Assembly (NCBI GenBank): GCA_902592325.1
Contig: CACJEC010000001.1
Span: 62,001-126,000 of the forward strand
Reading direction: 5' to 3'
From: an uncultured Pelagibacteraceae bacterium
Lineage (GTDB): Bacteria > Pseudomonadota > Alphaproteobacteria > Pelagibacterales > Pelagibacteraceae
DNA: 64,000 nucleotides
Each line of letters begins with the position of its first letter. Within the stretch, counting starts at the first letter, position 1. Position numbers and translations under genes: made by a program. A model generated the notes under the pieces. It had not been told where the DNA came from. It ran no database searches and saw only the letters and a program-made list of their open reading frames with translations. Below are positions 22,779 to 33,275 of this stretch, piece after piece.

Positions 22779-24553
22779 TAATAAACTCTTTCTTGAGGTG
22801 GAAAATATTGCACTTCATTAGTAAGTGTAGTTTTGTGAACGTCTCTATAACTTATTTTTGTTTCTTTTCCATCACACCAAGCAAGGGTATGTTGCATAAA
22901 TTTTTTATCATCTCTTTTAGGATAATCTTCTCTAGCATGTGCTCCTCTACTTTCTTTTCTATTATAAGCTGAGTCCACTGTTACCACTGCTTGTCGAATT
23001 AAGTTGTCAAACTCTAAAGTTTCTACTAAATCAGTATTGAAAATTAATGATTTATCTTTGACCGATAAAGAATCTAAACCATCATAAGTTTTTCTTATTT
23101 CTTCAACCCCTTCTTTTAAAGTTTTTTCAGTTCTAAATACTGCACATTTAGATTGCATAGTTTTCTGCATTGCTAATCTTAGTTCAGCTGTTCCGATATT
23201 TCCATCTGCATTTCTAATTTTATCAAATCTATCGATACATTTTTGCGTTTCGGAATCGCTTATTTTCTCATGGGGTGATCCAGGTTTAATTAATTCTGCT
23301 GCTCTTTTTGCTGCAGCTCTTCCAAAAACAACTAGATCTATTAATGAGTTGGATCCTAACCTATTTGCTCCATGAACTGAAACACATGCTGCCTCACCAA
23401 TCGCCATCAATCCAGGAACAGTTTTTTCAGAACCATTCACTGTTAAAACTTCCCCATTATAATTTGTGGGTATACCTCCCATATTATAATGAACAGTTGG
23501 CACAACCGGAATTGGTTCTTTAGTAACATCAACATTTGCAAATAATCTTGCAGCATCAGTTATTCCTGGCAATCTACTTTCAATAATTTCTTTATCTAAA
23601 TGACTCAAATTTAAATGAACATGATCATGATCTTTTCCAACACCTCTTCCCTCATTAATTTCAATAGACATTGATCTACTCACAACATCTCGAGATGCTA
23701 AGTCTTTTGCTTTAGGGGCATATCTTTCCATAAATCTCTCGCCTTTAGAATTTGTAAGATATCCTCCTTCACCTCTCGCACCTTCCGTTATCAAAGTCCC
23801 ATGACCATATATTCCTGTCGGGTGGAACTGAACAAACTCCATGTCTTGCAATGGCAATCCAGCTCTCAAAATCATAGCATTACCATCTCCAGTACAAGTA
23901 TGAGCCGAAGTTGCTGAATAATAAACTTTACCATAACCACCTGTTGCGATAATTACAGAATGAGCCCTAAATCTATGAATTGTTCCATCATTCAAATTCC
24001 ACGCTATTAAACCCTTACACTCACCATTTTTCATTAATAAATCCAATGCAAAATATTCTATAAAAAATTCTGTTTTGTGTTTTAAAGCTTGTCCGTATAA
24101 AGTATGCAAAATTGCATGACCTGTCCTATCTGCTGCTGCACAAGTTCTTTGAACAATTCCATTTCCATAATTCTTAGTCATGCCACCAAATGGCCTTTGA
24201 TAAATTTTCCCATCTTCAGTTCTACTAAAAGGAACACCATATTTTTCTAATTCAATCACTGCTTTAGGTGCCTCTTTGCATAAATATTCAATGCTATCTT
24301 GATCTCCCAACCAATCAGCTCCTTTTACAGTATCATACATGTGCCATCGCCAATCATCTTCACCCATATTTCCAAGTGCTGCCGAGATACCTCCTTGAGC
24401 TGCTGAAGTATGGCTTCTGGTTGGAAATACCTTTGATATACAAGCTGTTTTTAATCCAGCCTCACTTAAACCTACTGCAGCTCTTAAGCCTGAACCTCCA
24501 GCTCCTAAGACAACAACATCATACTCATGATTAATTATTTTATATGAACTCAT
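22778..24553 (-). CDS. sdhA: Succinate dehydrogenase flavoprotein subunit
   Basis: Covalent-FAD subunit oxidising succinate to fumarate, 591 residues. FAD motif [16 protein letters not shown] near 15-30; the FAD-linked histidine lies in [12 protein letters not shown] near 47; substrate-site residues are in [13 protein letters not shown] near 355 and [19 protein letters not shown] near 398. The C-terminus has [12 protein letters not shown]. It overlaps sdhD by four bases. Normal length and no missing residues noted. Confidence 0.99.
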   Translation of the reverse strand: MSSYKIINHEYDVVVLGAGGSGLRAAVGLSEAGLKTACISKVFPTRSHTSAAQGGISAALGNMGEDDWRWHMYDTVKGADWLGDQDSIEYLCKEAPKAVIELEKYGVPFSRTEDGKIYQRPFGGMTKNYGNGIVQRTCAAADRTGHAILHTLYGQALKHKTEFFIEYFALDLLMKNGECKGLIAWNLNDGTIHRFRAHSVIIATGGYGKVYYSATSAHTCTGDGNAMILRAGLPLQDMEFVQFHPTGIYGHGTLITEGARGEGGYLTNSKGERFMERYAPKAKDLASRDVVSRSMSIEINEGRGVGKDHDHVHLNLSHLDKEIIESRLPGITDAARLFANVDVTKEPIPVVPTVHYNMGGIPTNYNGEVLTVNGSEKTVPGLMAIGEAACVSVHGANRLGSNSLIDLVVFGRAAAKRAAELIKPGSPHEKISDSETQKCIDRFDKIRNADGNIGTAELRLAMQKTMQSKCAVFRTEKTLKEGVEEIRKTYDGLDSLSVKDKSLIFNTDLVETLEFDNLIRQAVVTVDSAYNRKESRGAHAREDYPKRDDKKFMQHTLAWCDGKETKISYRDVHKTTLTNEVQYFPPQERVY

Positions 24554-24873
24554 AATCTAGTAATTAATATAATTGTAATTAATGGAATTACCACTGCAGA
24601 AGCATACAAAACCTTGTTTGCGACATTTTTGATTTTATCATTTTTAATATAATCCTCAAAAACCTCAGTAATACTCAAGGCTGAAAAAAAATATGCAGTA
24701 ATTATAAATAAACTAAATAGAAACTTAGACAATGGGTTTGAAAAAAAATTTGCAACAATAAAATAACCTTGATCATAAATTTTTATGAAATTTAAAATAA
24801 ACCATACCATCAATGGAACTAATAGCGCTCCACTAATTTTGAGAAAAATCCATTTTTTAGTTGCATTTATCAT
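24550..24873 (-). CDS. sdhD: Succinate dehydrogenase membrane anchor SdhD, no histidines
   Basis: Small anchor subunit with three hydrophobic helices, 107 residues. The position and the motif ending EVFEDYI (the Asp-Tyr of the quinone site) identify it. The axial heme ligand of E. coli SdhD is a histidine 11 residues before that Asp; here the position is Phe (in [16 protein letters not shown]), and the whole protein has no histidine. Codons checked in the DNA at about 24650-24710. The subunit therefore cannot ligate heme b in the usual way. One base separates it from sdhC. Confidence 0.9.
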   Translation of the reverse strand: MINATKKWIFLKISGALLVPLMVWFILNFIKIYDQGYFIVANFFSNPLSKFLFSLFIITAYFFSALSITEVFEDYIKNDKIKNVANKVLYASAVVIPLITIILITRL

Positions 24874-24874
24874 C

Positions 24875-25258
24875 TTAAAAAAAATTTTTTCCTATTAAAT
24901 AAAAAATTACTGTCAAAAAAATTGACCCAAATATAACCATTAAACCAGTAATTTTTGTTGTTTTAAGTTCAAATCCATAACCTAAATCCATGATCAAATG
25001 TCTTATCTCACTCAAAACTTGAAAAGAAAAAGACCATGTTAATCCTAAAATAGTAAATTTACCTATTGATGAAGTTAAAAATAAATTGATCATTTCATAA
25101 TTATTTTCACCAAAGACTATTAGTGAAGCCAAAAAACATATAAACGTAATTCCAATAATATTTATTACCCCTGTTATTCTATGCGAAATAGAGACTAATG
25201 ATGAAATATGCCATTTATAGATTTGAATATGTGGAGATAATGGTGCTTTATTTTCCAT
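24875..25258 (-). CDS. sdhC: Succinate dehydrogenase cytochrome b556-type subunit SdhC, heme ligand replaced
   Basis: Anchor subunit with three membrane helices, 127 residues. N-terminal PLSPHIQIYKWHISSLVSISHRITGV is the family signature and keeps the Ser and Arg of the quinone site. In E. coli the heme ligand is the histidine six residues before the Arg of GIRHMMMD; here the segment is FQVLSEIRHLIMD, so that position is Gln. Together with SdhD this predicts a complex II lacking heme b. The ATG lies inside the end of asd (11-base overlap). Confidence 0.93.
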   Translation of the reverse strand: MENKAPLSPHIQIYKWHISSLVSISHRITGVINIIGITFICFLASLIVFGENNYEMINLFLTSSIGKFTILGLTWSFSFQVLSEIRHLIMDLGYGFELKTTKITGLMVIFGSIFLTVIFYLIGKNFF

Positions 25259-26255
25259 AAAAATTATTCTTAATTAATGTTTCAGCAATTTCTACAGAAT
25301 TCAAAGCTGCACCTCTCAACAGATTATCTGAAACAATCCATAAATTTAATCCATTTTTTATTGTTTTATCTTCTCGGATTCTCGATATAAATGTTTCGTC
25401 GTTACCTTCTGCCTCTACTGGAGTTGAGTATCCACCATCAATTCTCTCATCGATTACTGTACAACCCTCAAAATTATTTAATACTTCTCTGACTTTTTCA
25501 ATGGAAAAAGGTTTTTCAAATTGTAAATTTACTGATTCTGAATGTGAAACAGAAATTGGTAATCTTACACATGTTGCTGTTAAATCAATTTTATCATCTA
25601 AAATTTTTTTTGTTTCATTGGTCATTTTTAATTCTTCTTTTGTGTAACCATCGTTTGAAAATACATCAATATGAGGAATAGCATTGAATGCTATTTGTTT
25701 TGTAAAATTTTTTGATTTTACTTTTTTACCTTCCAAAACTAACTTAGTTTGTTCAATTAATTCATCCATAGGCGCTTTACCACCACCTGATACCGATTGG
25801 TATGTGGAAACGACTATTCTTTTAATTATGAATAAATCATGCAAGGGTTTTAAAGCAATTACCAATTGTGCTGTTGAGCAATTTGGATTAGCAATAATAT
25901 TTTTATTCATATTATTTAAGTGATTTGAATTTACTTGTGGAACTATTAAAGGCACATCTGGATCCATTCTATAATAACTTGAATTATCAATTACAAAACA
26001 ATCATTTGCAGCTTTTTTGGCAAATTTTTCTGAGATTTTTCCTCCTGCTGCAAAAAAAGCAATTTTTACTTTAGCAAAATCGAAGTTTTCTAAATCAAGA
26101 ACTTCATAATCTTTGCCTTTAAAATTAATTTTCTTACCAACACTTTTTGATGAAGCAACTAAATAAAGATTATCGATAGATAGTTCCTTTCTTTCGAGAA
26201 CTTCTAAAGTTTTTCTTCCAACATTTCCTGTTGCTCCAACTATCGCAATATTCAT
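25248..26255 (-). CDS. asd: Aspartate-semialdehyde dehydrogenase
   Basis: NADPH enzyme reducing aspartyl phosphate on the path to lysine, threonine, methionine and diaminopimelate. It has 335 residues. NADP motif IVGATGNVGRKTLEVL at 4-19; catalytic cysteine in NPNCSTAQLV near 129; SYQSVSGGGKAPMDEL near 158; catalytic histidine in RLPISVSHSESVN near 240. In many alphaproteobacteria asd directly follows leuB; here the dmd genes lie between. Confidence 0.97.
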   Translation of the reverse strand: MNIAIVGATGNVGRKTLEVLERKELSIDNLYLVASSKSVGKKINFKGKDYEVLDLENFDFAKVKIAFFAAGGKISEKFAKKAANDCFVIDNSSYYRMDPDVPLIVPQVNSNHLNNMNKNIIANPNCSTAQLVIALKPLHDLFIIKRIVVSTYQSVSGGGKAPMDELIEQTKLVLEGKKVKSKNFTKQIAFNAIPHIDVFSNDGYTKEELKMTNETKKILDDKIDLTATCVRLPISVSHSESVNLQFEKPFSIEKVREVLNNFEGCTVIDERIDGGYSTPVEAEGNDETFISRIREDKTIKNGLNLWIVSDNLLRGAALNSVEIAETLIKNNFYGK

Positions 26256-26270
26256 GATGTAAGTTTTATA

Positions 26271-27380
26271 CTAGATGAAAGGTAAATCGCAAACTTTTAG
26301 AGTAAAAGTTTTTCCCTCAATTTCAAGCTTGCCAGTCTCTGATGCTTTGCAAAAAGGCTTATTTATCATTGCAATTCCTATAACCTTTTTGAAATGAGGT
26401 GAATAACATGCAGACCTTAGATCTCCTATTAATTTTCCATCTCTATTCATAATATTGACTGAACCTGTTAAACTAATTTCATTTGCTTCAATTTGAACTC
26501 CCATTAGTTTTCTTTTAATTCCATCAGATTTGATCTTTTTTAACTTTTCTTTACCTAAAAAAACTATGTCTGAATCCAAATTTACATATTTTTCAAAACC
26601 ACATTCAAAGGGATTGTCTTGATTGTCAAAATCATTTCCGTAAGAAAGAAGACCACTTTCAATTCTTTCAATAAGATTTGGACAGCCAGGTTTAACATTA
26701 AATTCCACACCTATTTCAAAAAAAAAATCATATAAATCTTGGCCTGATGATGTATTTTCAACATAAACTTCAAAACCACCTTGTTTTGACCAACCTGATC
26801 TTGCAATTAAATGTTTTGTACCTTTGAAATCAAAATAGTCAAAACCAAAAAATTTTAACTCAGTGATTTTTTTTCCAAAAACCTTTTCCATAAGACCAAA
26901 TGATTTAGGACCTTGTATTGCAATGATATCAACGTTTGGTTCAAAAATTTTTACTTTAAAATTATTTCCAGAAGCAAGCCCTTTAGCAAAAAAGATAACA
27001 TCTGAATCTGCAATCGAAATCCACCATTTATCTTCAGCTAATTTTAATATTACTGGATCGTTAACTAAATTACCATTATCATCAATTATCGGACAATAAT
27101 AACATCTTCCAACTTTTGATTTTGACAAATCTCGACAAGTCATAAGCTGAACAAGTTTTGCTGAATCTGTTCCAGAAATTTCAACTTGTCTCTCTGCTGC
27201 AACATCCCAAATTTGAACATTTCTTTTTAAATGATCGCAAGACTCTTCTATTGATCCAAAAGCAGCTGGTAATAACATGTGATTATAAACGGTATAAGCT
27301 GTTACACCTTGTTTTTCTATTCTTGATGTATAAGGTGTGCTTCTTAATCTTCTAGATTTTGCTATAGAATAATTTTTCAT
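26271..27380 (-). CDS. dmdA: Dimethylsulfoniopropionate (DMSP) demethylase
   Basis: Cytoplasmic enzyme of the GcvT/aminomethyltransferase fold that moves a methyl group from DMSP to tetrahydrofolate, yielding 3-methylmercaptopropionate (MMPA). Its 369 residues match the Pelagibacter enzyme in length, and the sequence agrees closely with what I recall of it: [20 protein letters not shown] at the start, [42 protein letters not shown] and the C-terminus KVCDLPFI. DmdB- and DmdC-like genes upstream support the call. It overlaps the upstream hydrolase gene by four bases. Confidence 0.95.
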   Translation of the reverse strand: MKNYSIAKSRRLRSTPYTSRIEKQGVTAYTVYNHMLLPAAFGSIEESCDHLKRNVQIWDVAAERQVEISGTDSAKLVQLMTCRDLSKSKVGRCYYCPIIDDNGNLVNDPVILKLAEDKWWISIADSDVIFFAKGLASGNNFKVKIFEPNVDIIAIQGPKSFGLMEKVFGKKITELKFFGFDYFDFKGTKHLIARSGWSKQGGFEVYVENTSSGQDLYDFFFEIGVEFNVKPGCPNLIERIESGLLSYGNDFDNQDNPFECGFEKYVNLDSDIVFLGKEKLKKIKSDGIKRKLMGVQIEANEISLTGSVNIMNRDGKLIGDLRSACYSPHFKKVIGIAMINKPFCKASETGKLEIEGKTFTLKVCDLPFI

Positions 27381-28153
27381 TTATTTAAAAATTCCAAAAT
27401 CTTTTCTCGCATTTCAAAAGCTTTTTCAATCATAATCATGTGTCCTGATCCATTAATTATATAGGTAGTTGAATCTTTGACTAAATTTGCAAATTTTTTT
27501 CCACTTTCTAAATTAGCCATCTTGTCAAGTTCTCCTAATATAAACAAAGTTGGACAATTTATAGCTTTTGCTGCATCAGAACCGTTTTGATAATTATTAC
27601 ATGCAATAAGATCAACAGCTAAAATTTCACTAATATCTCTTGGCGATTGAATAATTTTTTCCACTGGATTTCCACCAATAAATTTTTTTGACCCTTCGTA
27701 ACCCCATTTCATCATTAATTTAACAGCATCAGTATCTCCATCTGATGCTAAATTAATAAGATCTTTATGAACAGGCATTCGATAAGAACCCCCAACAAAA
27801 ACTATCTTTTTTAATCTATTTTTGTATTTAAATGAATATTCTAAAGCTTCTAAACAACCTTGTGAATGACCAACAAGAATTATATTTTTTAAGTTTAATT
27901 CTACAAAAACTTTTTCTAACCAATCTGCAATTTTTTCAATACTATCTAAACACGGACCTTCAGAATTTCCATGTCCAGGTAAATCAATTGATAAAACATT
28001 ATAATTTTTATTTGAAAAAAATTTTTCTGTAAGAGACCAAACAATATGTGATAAGCCACTTCCATGCAAAAATACTATGGTATCTTTAGAGTTTTGTATG
28101 CCCTGCCCAGAATCAGATGCATGAACACTTTTGTTTTGTATAGTTATTTTCAA
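27377..28153 (-). CDS. Alpha/beta hydrolase inside the dmd operon
   Basis: Single-domain alpha/beta hydrolase, 258 residues. HGSG oxyanion motif near 30, nucleophile serine in GHSQGCLEA near 97, acid in LGELDKMA near 210, and catalytic histidine in GSGHMIMIE near 238. The frame opens with TTG at 28153. It lies eight bases after the dmdB-like gene and overlaps dmdA by four, so it is translated with the DMSP genes. No specific substrate can be read from the sequence; a thioesterase or hydratase-like role on a pathway intermediate is only inferred from position. Confidence 0.9.
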   Translation of the reverse strand: MKITIQNKSVHASDSGQGIQNSKDTIVFLHGSGLSHIVWSLTEKFFSNKNYNVLSIDLPGHGNSEGPCLDSIEKIADWLEKVFVELNLKNIILVGHSQGCLEALEYSFKYKNRLKKIVFVGGSYRMPVHKDLINLASDGDTDAVKLMMKWGYEGSKKFIGGNPVEKIIQSPRDISEILAVDLIACNNYQNGSDAAKAINCPTLFILGELDKMANLESGKKFANLVKDSTTYIINGSGHMIMIEKAFEMREKILEFLNK

Positions 28154-28161
28154 TCAATTAC

Positions 28162-29778
28162 CTAAAATTTTTTTCTAAGCTCAAATTTCTGGATTTTACC
28201 TGTAGAAGTTTTTGGTAATTCACAGAATACAACCTGCTTAGGAACCTTAAAACCAGCTAAAGTTTCTTTGCAAAAGCTTATTAATTCTTTCTCTGTAGTA
28301 GGTTTGTCTTTAACCATTTCAATAAAAGCACAAGGAACTTCTCCCCACTTTTCATCAGGTTTAGCTACTACAGCAGCAATTGATACTGAAGGGTGTTTAC
28401 TTAAAGTGTTTTCTATTTCGATTGATGAAATATTTTCTCCACCAGAAATAATTATATCTTTTGATCTATCTTGTATTTTAACATATCCATCTGGATGCAT
28501 TACTGCTAGGTCTCCTGAATGAAACCATCCACCAGCCATAGCCTTGTCAGTTGCAGCCTTATCTTTAAAATAGCCTTTCATTACCACGTTTCCTCTCAGC
28601 ATAATTTCACCAATTGTTTTGCCATCTTTTGGAACTTCTTTCATGGTTTCAGGATCCATAATTGCTGCTCTTTCAAGGTTAGGATATCGAACTCCTTGTC
28701 TTGCTTTAATTTCATTTTGTTTTTCTTCATTAAATTCATTCCAATCATCATTCCAAGCACACTGTGTGACATGACCATAGGTTTCTGTTAAACCATAAAC
28801 ATGCATCACCTCAAAACCAAGTTCTTTCATTTTTTTGAAAATTATACTTGGAGGTGGAGCACCTGCAGTAAGCACATGAACTTTATTTTTTAATTTTTTT
28901 CGGTCACTTTCAGGAGCACCTGTTATCATATTTAATACAATCGGAGCTCCACCAAAATGAGTAATGTCATACTTATCTATCAACTCAAAAATCTTTTTGA
29001 CATCTATGTTTCGTAAACAAATAGTTCTTCCATTCAACATTGGAACTGTCCATGGGTAACACCAACCATTACAGTGAAACATTGGAACAACTGTTAAAAA
29101 ATTTAATCTATTAGGCATATTCCAAGCAACAGCACTTCCAGTTGACATTAAATAAGAGCCTCTATGATGATAAACGACACCTTTAGGATTTCCAGTTGTA
29201 CCTGAAGTATAACTTAAAGATATAGCCTGCCACTCATCTTCTGGTATTTTCCAAATATAATTATCCTCACCTGTATTAAGAAAGTTTTCATATTCTAAAT
29301 CACCAATTTTTTCTAATTTTGATTGATCGGCAAATTTATCGTGAATATCAATAATCGTTATTTTTTTTTCTAATTTGCTCAAAGCTTTTTTCACTTCTAC
29401 ATGAAGCTGTCTATCAACTACCAATACTTTTGCATCGCTATGATTCAGAATGTAAGAAATAGTATTTGCATCTAATCTAATATTAATTGTATTTAATACA
29501 GCACCTGTCATTGGGACGGAATAATGAGCCTCAAAAATTTCAGGAGTGTTAAAAGCTAAAAATGAAACGGTATCTCCTTTTTTAATACCAATTTTTTCTA
29601 ACGCACTAGCAAATTTAGTGGCTCTTTTATAGACTTCATTCCAAGTATATTTTCTATCCTCATAAACTATTGCCTCATAATTTGGGTAAACGTCTTTCGC
29701 TCTTTCTAAGAAAGATAAAGGTGTTAAAGGAATATAATTTGCTGCATTTTTATCTAAATTTATATCGTAATGACTCAT
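28162..29778 (-). CDS. dmdB: Acyl-CoA synthetase, probable MMPA-CoA ligase
   Basis: AMP-forming ligase, 538 residues, the length of known DmdB proteins. ATP-binding loop SLSYTSGTTGNPKGVVYHHR near 183-202, HVYGLTETYGHVT near 330, GWFHSGDLAVMHPDGY near 420, and the catalytic lysine in KTSTGKIQKFELR near 530. In the DMSP demethylation pathway DmdB activates MMPA to MMPA-CoA. The assignment rests on family plus position, one base after the DmdC-like gene and upstream of dmdA; other medium-chain acids are possible substrates. Confidence 0.85.
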   Translation of the reverse strand: MSHYDINLDKNAANYIPLTPLSFLERAKDVYPNYEAIVYEDRKYTWNEVYKRATKFASALEKIGIKKGDTVSFLAFNTPEIFEAHYSVPMTGAVLNTINIRLDANTISYILNHSDAKVLVVDRQLHVEVKKALSKLEKKITIIDIHDKFADQSKLEKIGDLEYENFLNTGEDNYIWKIPEDEWQAISLSYTSGTTGNPKGVVYHHRGSYLMSTGSAVAWNMPNRLNFLTVVPMFHCNGWCYPWTVPMLNGRTICLRNIDVKKIFELIDKYDITHFGGAPIVLNMITGAPESDRKKLKNKVHVLTAGAPPPSIIFKKMKELGFEVMHVYGLTETYGHVTQCAWNDDWNEFNEEKQNEIKARQGVRYPNLERAAIMDPETMKEVPKDGKTIGEIMLRGNVVMKGYFKDKAATDKAMAGGWFHSGDLAVMHPDGYVKIQDRSKDIIISGGENISSIEIENTLSKHPSVSIAAVVAKPDEKWGEVPCAFIEMVKDKPTTEKELISFCKETLAGFKVPKQVVFCELPKTSTGKIQKFELRKKF

Positions 29779-29779
29779 C

Positions 29780-31543
29780 TTAATTAAATTTAAAATTCAT
29801 TATGTTTGAGCTTCCAGAAATAGCAGATTTGTAATGTTGCTCAGCTCTCGGTAGAACTTTATCAAAATAAAATTTTGCAGTATTTATTTTATCGTCATAA
29901 AAATTTTTGTTTTCATTATAATCTTTAAAACTTACATCTAGGACCTTAATCCAAGCATAAGCTACAGAAACAAAACCAAGAGTTTTCAGATAGTCATTTG
30001 CAGCTGCACTAACATCGTCTTTATCAGTTTTTGTTTTTTCATTTATCCATTTACTAAACTTGGTCAAAATATCCAAATAATACTTAAATTCCTGTGTAAA
30101 TGGCTTAATCTTTTCGTTATCTAAATCAGTTTCGGATTTTATTAAATCTATAAATTTATTAATTATATCTCCATTTTTATTAGATAATTTTCTAAAAACT
30201 AAATCTGCAGCTTGTACAGAATTTGTACCTTCATATATTGGGGTTATTCTATTATCTCTATACAACTGTTCAATTCCTTGATCTTTTGTATAACCATAAC
30301 CTCCGTGAATTTGCATTGCATCATTTGTAATTTCCATACCTAAATCAGTAAACAATGATTTTACCACTGGAGTCATTAATGAAACAAAGTCTGATGCTTC
30401 CTGACGTACTTTTTCATCTTGGTGATATAAACTAACTTCAGTTTGTTGTGATAACCAAAAACATAAAGCTCTCTCACCCTCAATAATTGATTTCATGTTT
30501 AATAAAGATCTTCTTATGTCAGCATGTTCAATTATAAAATCAGCTCCATTAGTTGATTTAGTTTTATTTGTCTTTCCTTGTTTTCTTTCTTTTGCATAAG
30601 CAAGAGAATTTTGATAAGCGATTTCTGAAATTCCTAAACCTTGGATGCCTACGACAATTCTCTCAAGATTCATCATAGTAAACATTGCACTTAAACCTTT
30701 GTCTTTTTTTCCAATCATATAACCGGTGGCACCATCAAAATTAAGTACACATGTTGCGGAACCTTTTATGCCCATTTTGCTTTCAATAGATCCTGTTGAT
30801 ATTCCATTTCTTGGACCAACACTTCCATCATCATTAACTACAAATTTGGGAACTAAAAATAAACTAATGCCTTTTGTGCCTGCTGGAGAGTCAGTTGCTC
30901 TAGCAATTACTAAATGAATAATATTTTCAGTTAAGTCATGATCCCCAGAAGTTATAAAGATTTTCTGACCACTAATTTTATATGTTCCATCATTTTGTTT
31001 TTCGGCTTTTGTTTTTAAAAGTCCTAAATCTGTTCCACAAACAGGTTCTGTTAAACACATCGTCCCACTCCACTTGCCTTCAACTATTTTTGGTAAATAT
31101 TTATTCTTTATTTCATCAGATGCATGATGATTAATACAATTATATGCACCAATACTAAGTTCACTATAAAGTTTAAATGATAAACTAGCGGCTGACAACA
31201 TTTCATCAAAAAATGCACTTACAGTTTTAGGCATGCCTTGACCACCATATTTTGGATCACAAGACAATGATGTCCAACCATCTTCAATGTATTTCTGATA
31301 TGCTTCTTTGTATCCAGGAGGAGTTCTTACAACTCCATTTTCTAAAACTGCTGGATTTTCATCTCCAGCTTTTGCAAGTGGAAGTATTAAATTCTGATTT
31401 ATTTTTGCTGCTTCCTCTAAAATATCTTTAACAAGATCTGAACTAACTTCTTTATATTTTTCTAATTCATTATAGTTTTTATTGTCTCTTAATTTTTCAA
31501 AAAGAAACATCATGTCTTCAACAGGTGCAGTATAAGTTGGCAT
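29780..31543 (-). CDS. dmdC: Acyl-CoA dehydrogenase, probable MMPA-CoA dehydrogenase
   Basis: FAD enzyme of the long (about 590 residue) acyl-CoA dehydrogenase subgroup to which DmdC belongs; 587 residues. N-terminal extension to about residue 75, then MCLTEPVCGTDLGLLKTKAE near 162, FITSGDHDLT near 198, and the active-site region IYEGTNSVQAADLVFRKL near 437 with the catalytic Glu. It would oxidise MMPA-CoA to methylthioacryloyl-CoA. Family and operon agree; the exact substrate is inferred. It lies 26 bases after leuB. Confidence 0.85.
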   Translation of the reverse strand: MPTYTAPVEDMMFLFEKLRDNKNYNELEKYKEVSSDLVKDILEEAAKINQNLILPLAKAGDENPAVLENGVVRTPPGYKEAYQKYIEDGWTSLSCDPKYGGQGMPKTVSAFFDEMLSAASLSFKLYSELSIGAYNCINHHASDEIKNKYLPKIVEGKWSGTMCLTEPVCGTDLGLLKTKAEKQNDGTYKISGQKIFITSGDHDLTENIIHLVIARATDSPAGTKGISLFLVPKFVVNDDGSVGPRNGISTGSIESKMGIKGSATCVLNFDGATGYMIGKKDKGLSAMFTMMNLERIVVGIQGLGISEIAYQNSLAYAKERKQGKTNKTKSTNGADFIIEHADIRRSLLNMKSIIEGERALCFWLSQQTEVSLYHQDEKVRQEASDFVSLMTPVVKSLFTDLGMEITNDAMQIHGGYGYTKDQGIEQLYRDNRITPIYEGTNSVQAADLVFRKLSNKNGDIINKFIDLIKSETDLDNEKIKPFTQEFKYYLDILTKFSKWINEKTKTDKDDVSAAANDYLKTLGFVSVAYAWIKVLDVSFKDYNENKNFYDDKINTAKFYFDKVLPRAEQHYKSAISGSSNIMNFKFN

Positions 31544-31569
31544 AAATTTATTTTAAGATAATTAATAGA

Positions 31570-32676
31570 TTATTGCAATTTTGAAATTATTGCATCGCCC
31601 ATCTGAGAAGTCGTAACTTCTTTCATTCGATCAGATAAAATGTCTTTTGTTCTCAAGCCCTCATTAAGGACGTCTTGTACAGCTTTTTCTAAAGCTAACG
31701 CCTCTTTATCAAGATCCAAAGAATATCTTAAGGCCATAGCAAAACTTAAAATGCTAGCAATTGGGTTTGCTATTCCTTTACCGGCTATATCTGGAGCAGA
31801 TCCATGAATTGGTTCATACATTGCTCTCATTTCACCATCTTTATTCTTTGCCCCTAGAGATGCTGAGGGTAAAAGACCTAAAGATCCCGTGAGCATTGAA
31901 GCTTGATCAGATAACATATCTCCAAATAAATTGTCTGTTACAATTACATCAAACTGTTTTGGATTTCTTAATAATTGCATAGAGCAATTATCAGCTAGCA
32001 TATGACTTAACTCCACGTCTTTATATTCTTTATCATGTAGTGCTTGAACTTCTTCTTTCCAAAGTTGTCCTGCCTCCATTACATTTGATTTTTCACATGA
32101 TGTAACTTTGTTTGACCTTTTTTTTGCTAAATCAAAAGCAATTCTAGCTACTCTAATTATCTCACTGCTCGTGTAAGTATGGGTATTAATTCCTTTTCGT
32201 TCACCATTTTCAATGGGCTTGATACCACGTGGTTCACCAAAATAAATTCCACCTGTAAGCTCTCTTACAATCATTATATCCAATCCCGATACGATCTCTG
32301 GTTTTAGAGTTGAAGCATCAACCAATTGTTTAAAACATATAGCTGGTCTCAAATTGGCAAATAATTTTAATTCTTTTCTAAGTTTTAATAATGCCCTTTC
32401 AGGTTTTTTAGAAAATTCTACTTTATCCCATTTTGGACCACCGACTGCCCCTAGCATTACTACTGCACTCTCTAATGCCTTATAAAAAACCTCATCAGTT
32501 ATAGGTGTTCCGTGTTTATCATAAGAAGATCCTCCAACAAGGTCCTCATCAATTTCAAAATCAAGAGACTTTTTATTATTCAGCCAAGAGATTATCTTCT
32601 TAACTTCCCTAATTACTTCTGGGCCAATTCCATCGCCTGGAAGTAATAATATTTTTCTTTTTTTGACTTTAATCAT
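31570..32676 (-). CDS. leuB: 3-isopropylmalate dehydrogenase
   Basis: Leucine-synthesis enzyme oxidising 3-isopropylmalate, 368 residues. N-terminal [15 protein letters not shown], substrate helix [18 protein letters not shown] near 92-110, [13 protein letters not shown] near 138, metal-site [15 protein letters not shown] near 250, and [15 protein letters not shown] near 290. It overlaps the end of leuD by eight bases. Confidence 0.98.
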   Translation of the reverse strand: MIKVKKRKILLLPGDGIGPEVIREVKKIISWLNNKKSLDFEIDEDLVGGSSYDKHGTPITDEVFYKALESAVVMLGAVGGPKWDKVEFSKKPERALLKLRKELKLFANLRPAICFKQLVDASTLKPEIVSGLDIMIVRELTGGIYFGEPRGIKPIENGERKGINTHTYTSSEIIRVARIAFDLAKKRSNKVTSCEKSNVMEAGQLWKEEVQALHDKEYKDVELSHMLADNCSMQLLRNPKQFDVIVTDNLFGDMLSDQASMLTGSLGLLPSASLGAKNKDGEMRAMYEPIHGSAPDIAGKGIANPIASILSFAMALRYSLDLDKEALALEKAVQDVLNEGLRTKDILSDRMKEVTTSQMGDAIISKLQ

Positions 32677-33274
32677 TAAATATCCATGGCTTTTTAATTT
32701 TTAAATCTTTTTCAAAGATCTTAATTTTATCTGATTTTTTTAAAGAAAGAGCTATATCGTCTAATCCTTCTAATAAACATTTTTTTTTAAATGAATCTAC
32801 TTTGAATTTTATTTCGTTATTTCCAAATATAATTTTTTCCTCATTAAGATCTATAGAAATTTCTTCTTTTCTATTTGCATATTCTGAAAGCTCTTTAATT
32901 TTTTCATCATCAAGAATGATAGGTAAAATTCCATTTTTAAAACAATTGTTATAAAAAATATCTGCAAAACTTGAACTTATCACACAAGTGATGCCAAAAT
33001 CTAATAATGCCCATGGTGCATGTTCTCTTGATGAGCCACAGCCAAAATTTTTACCTGCAATTAAAATTTTTGAATTATTAAAAGGATTTTGATTTAAAAC
33101 AAAATCACTTATTTCTTTACCTTTGTCATCATATCTCATCTCAAAAAATAAATTTTTACCTAAACCTGTCCTTTTAATTGTTTTTAAAAATTGTTTTGGA
33201 ATAATCATATCTGTATCGATATTAACTATAGGCAAATATGCCGGTATACTTTTTAATGTATTAAATTTTTGCAT
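32669..33274 (-). CDS. leuD: 3-isopropylmalate dehydratase small subunit
   Basis: Swivel domain subunit of isopropylmalate isomerase, about 201 residues when started at ATG 33274 (one base after the leuC stop). This gives [20 protein letters not shown], matching homologues; a longer frame from 33385 would run inside leuC and is not credible. Motifs: [13 protein letters not shown] near 18 and [21 protein letters not shown] near 70-90. Confidence 0.96.
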   Translation of the reverse strand: MQKFNTLKSIPAYLPIVNIDTDMIIPKQFLKTIKRTGLGKNLFFEMRYDDKGKEISDFVLNQNPFNNSKILIAGKNFGCGSSREHAPWALLDFGITCVISSSFADIFYNNCFKNGILPIILDDEKIKELSEYANRKEEISIDLNEEKIIFGNNEIKFKVDSFKKKCLLEGLDDIALSLKKSDKIKIFEKDLKIKKPWIFND

Positions 33275-33275
33275 A

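Noticed and set aside
31544-31569. SAM-type riboswitch in front of the dmd genes
   Set aside because: The gap before dmdC is only 26 AT-rich bases, too short for any known SAM-binding fold.
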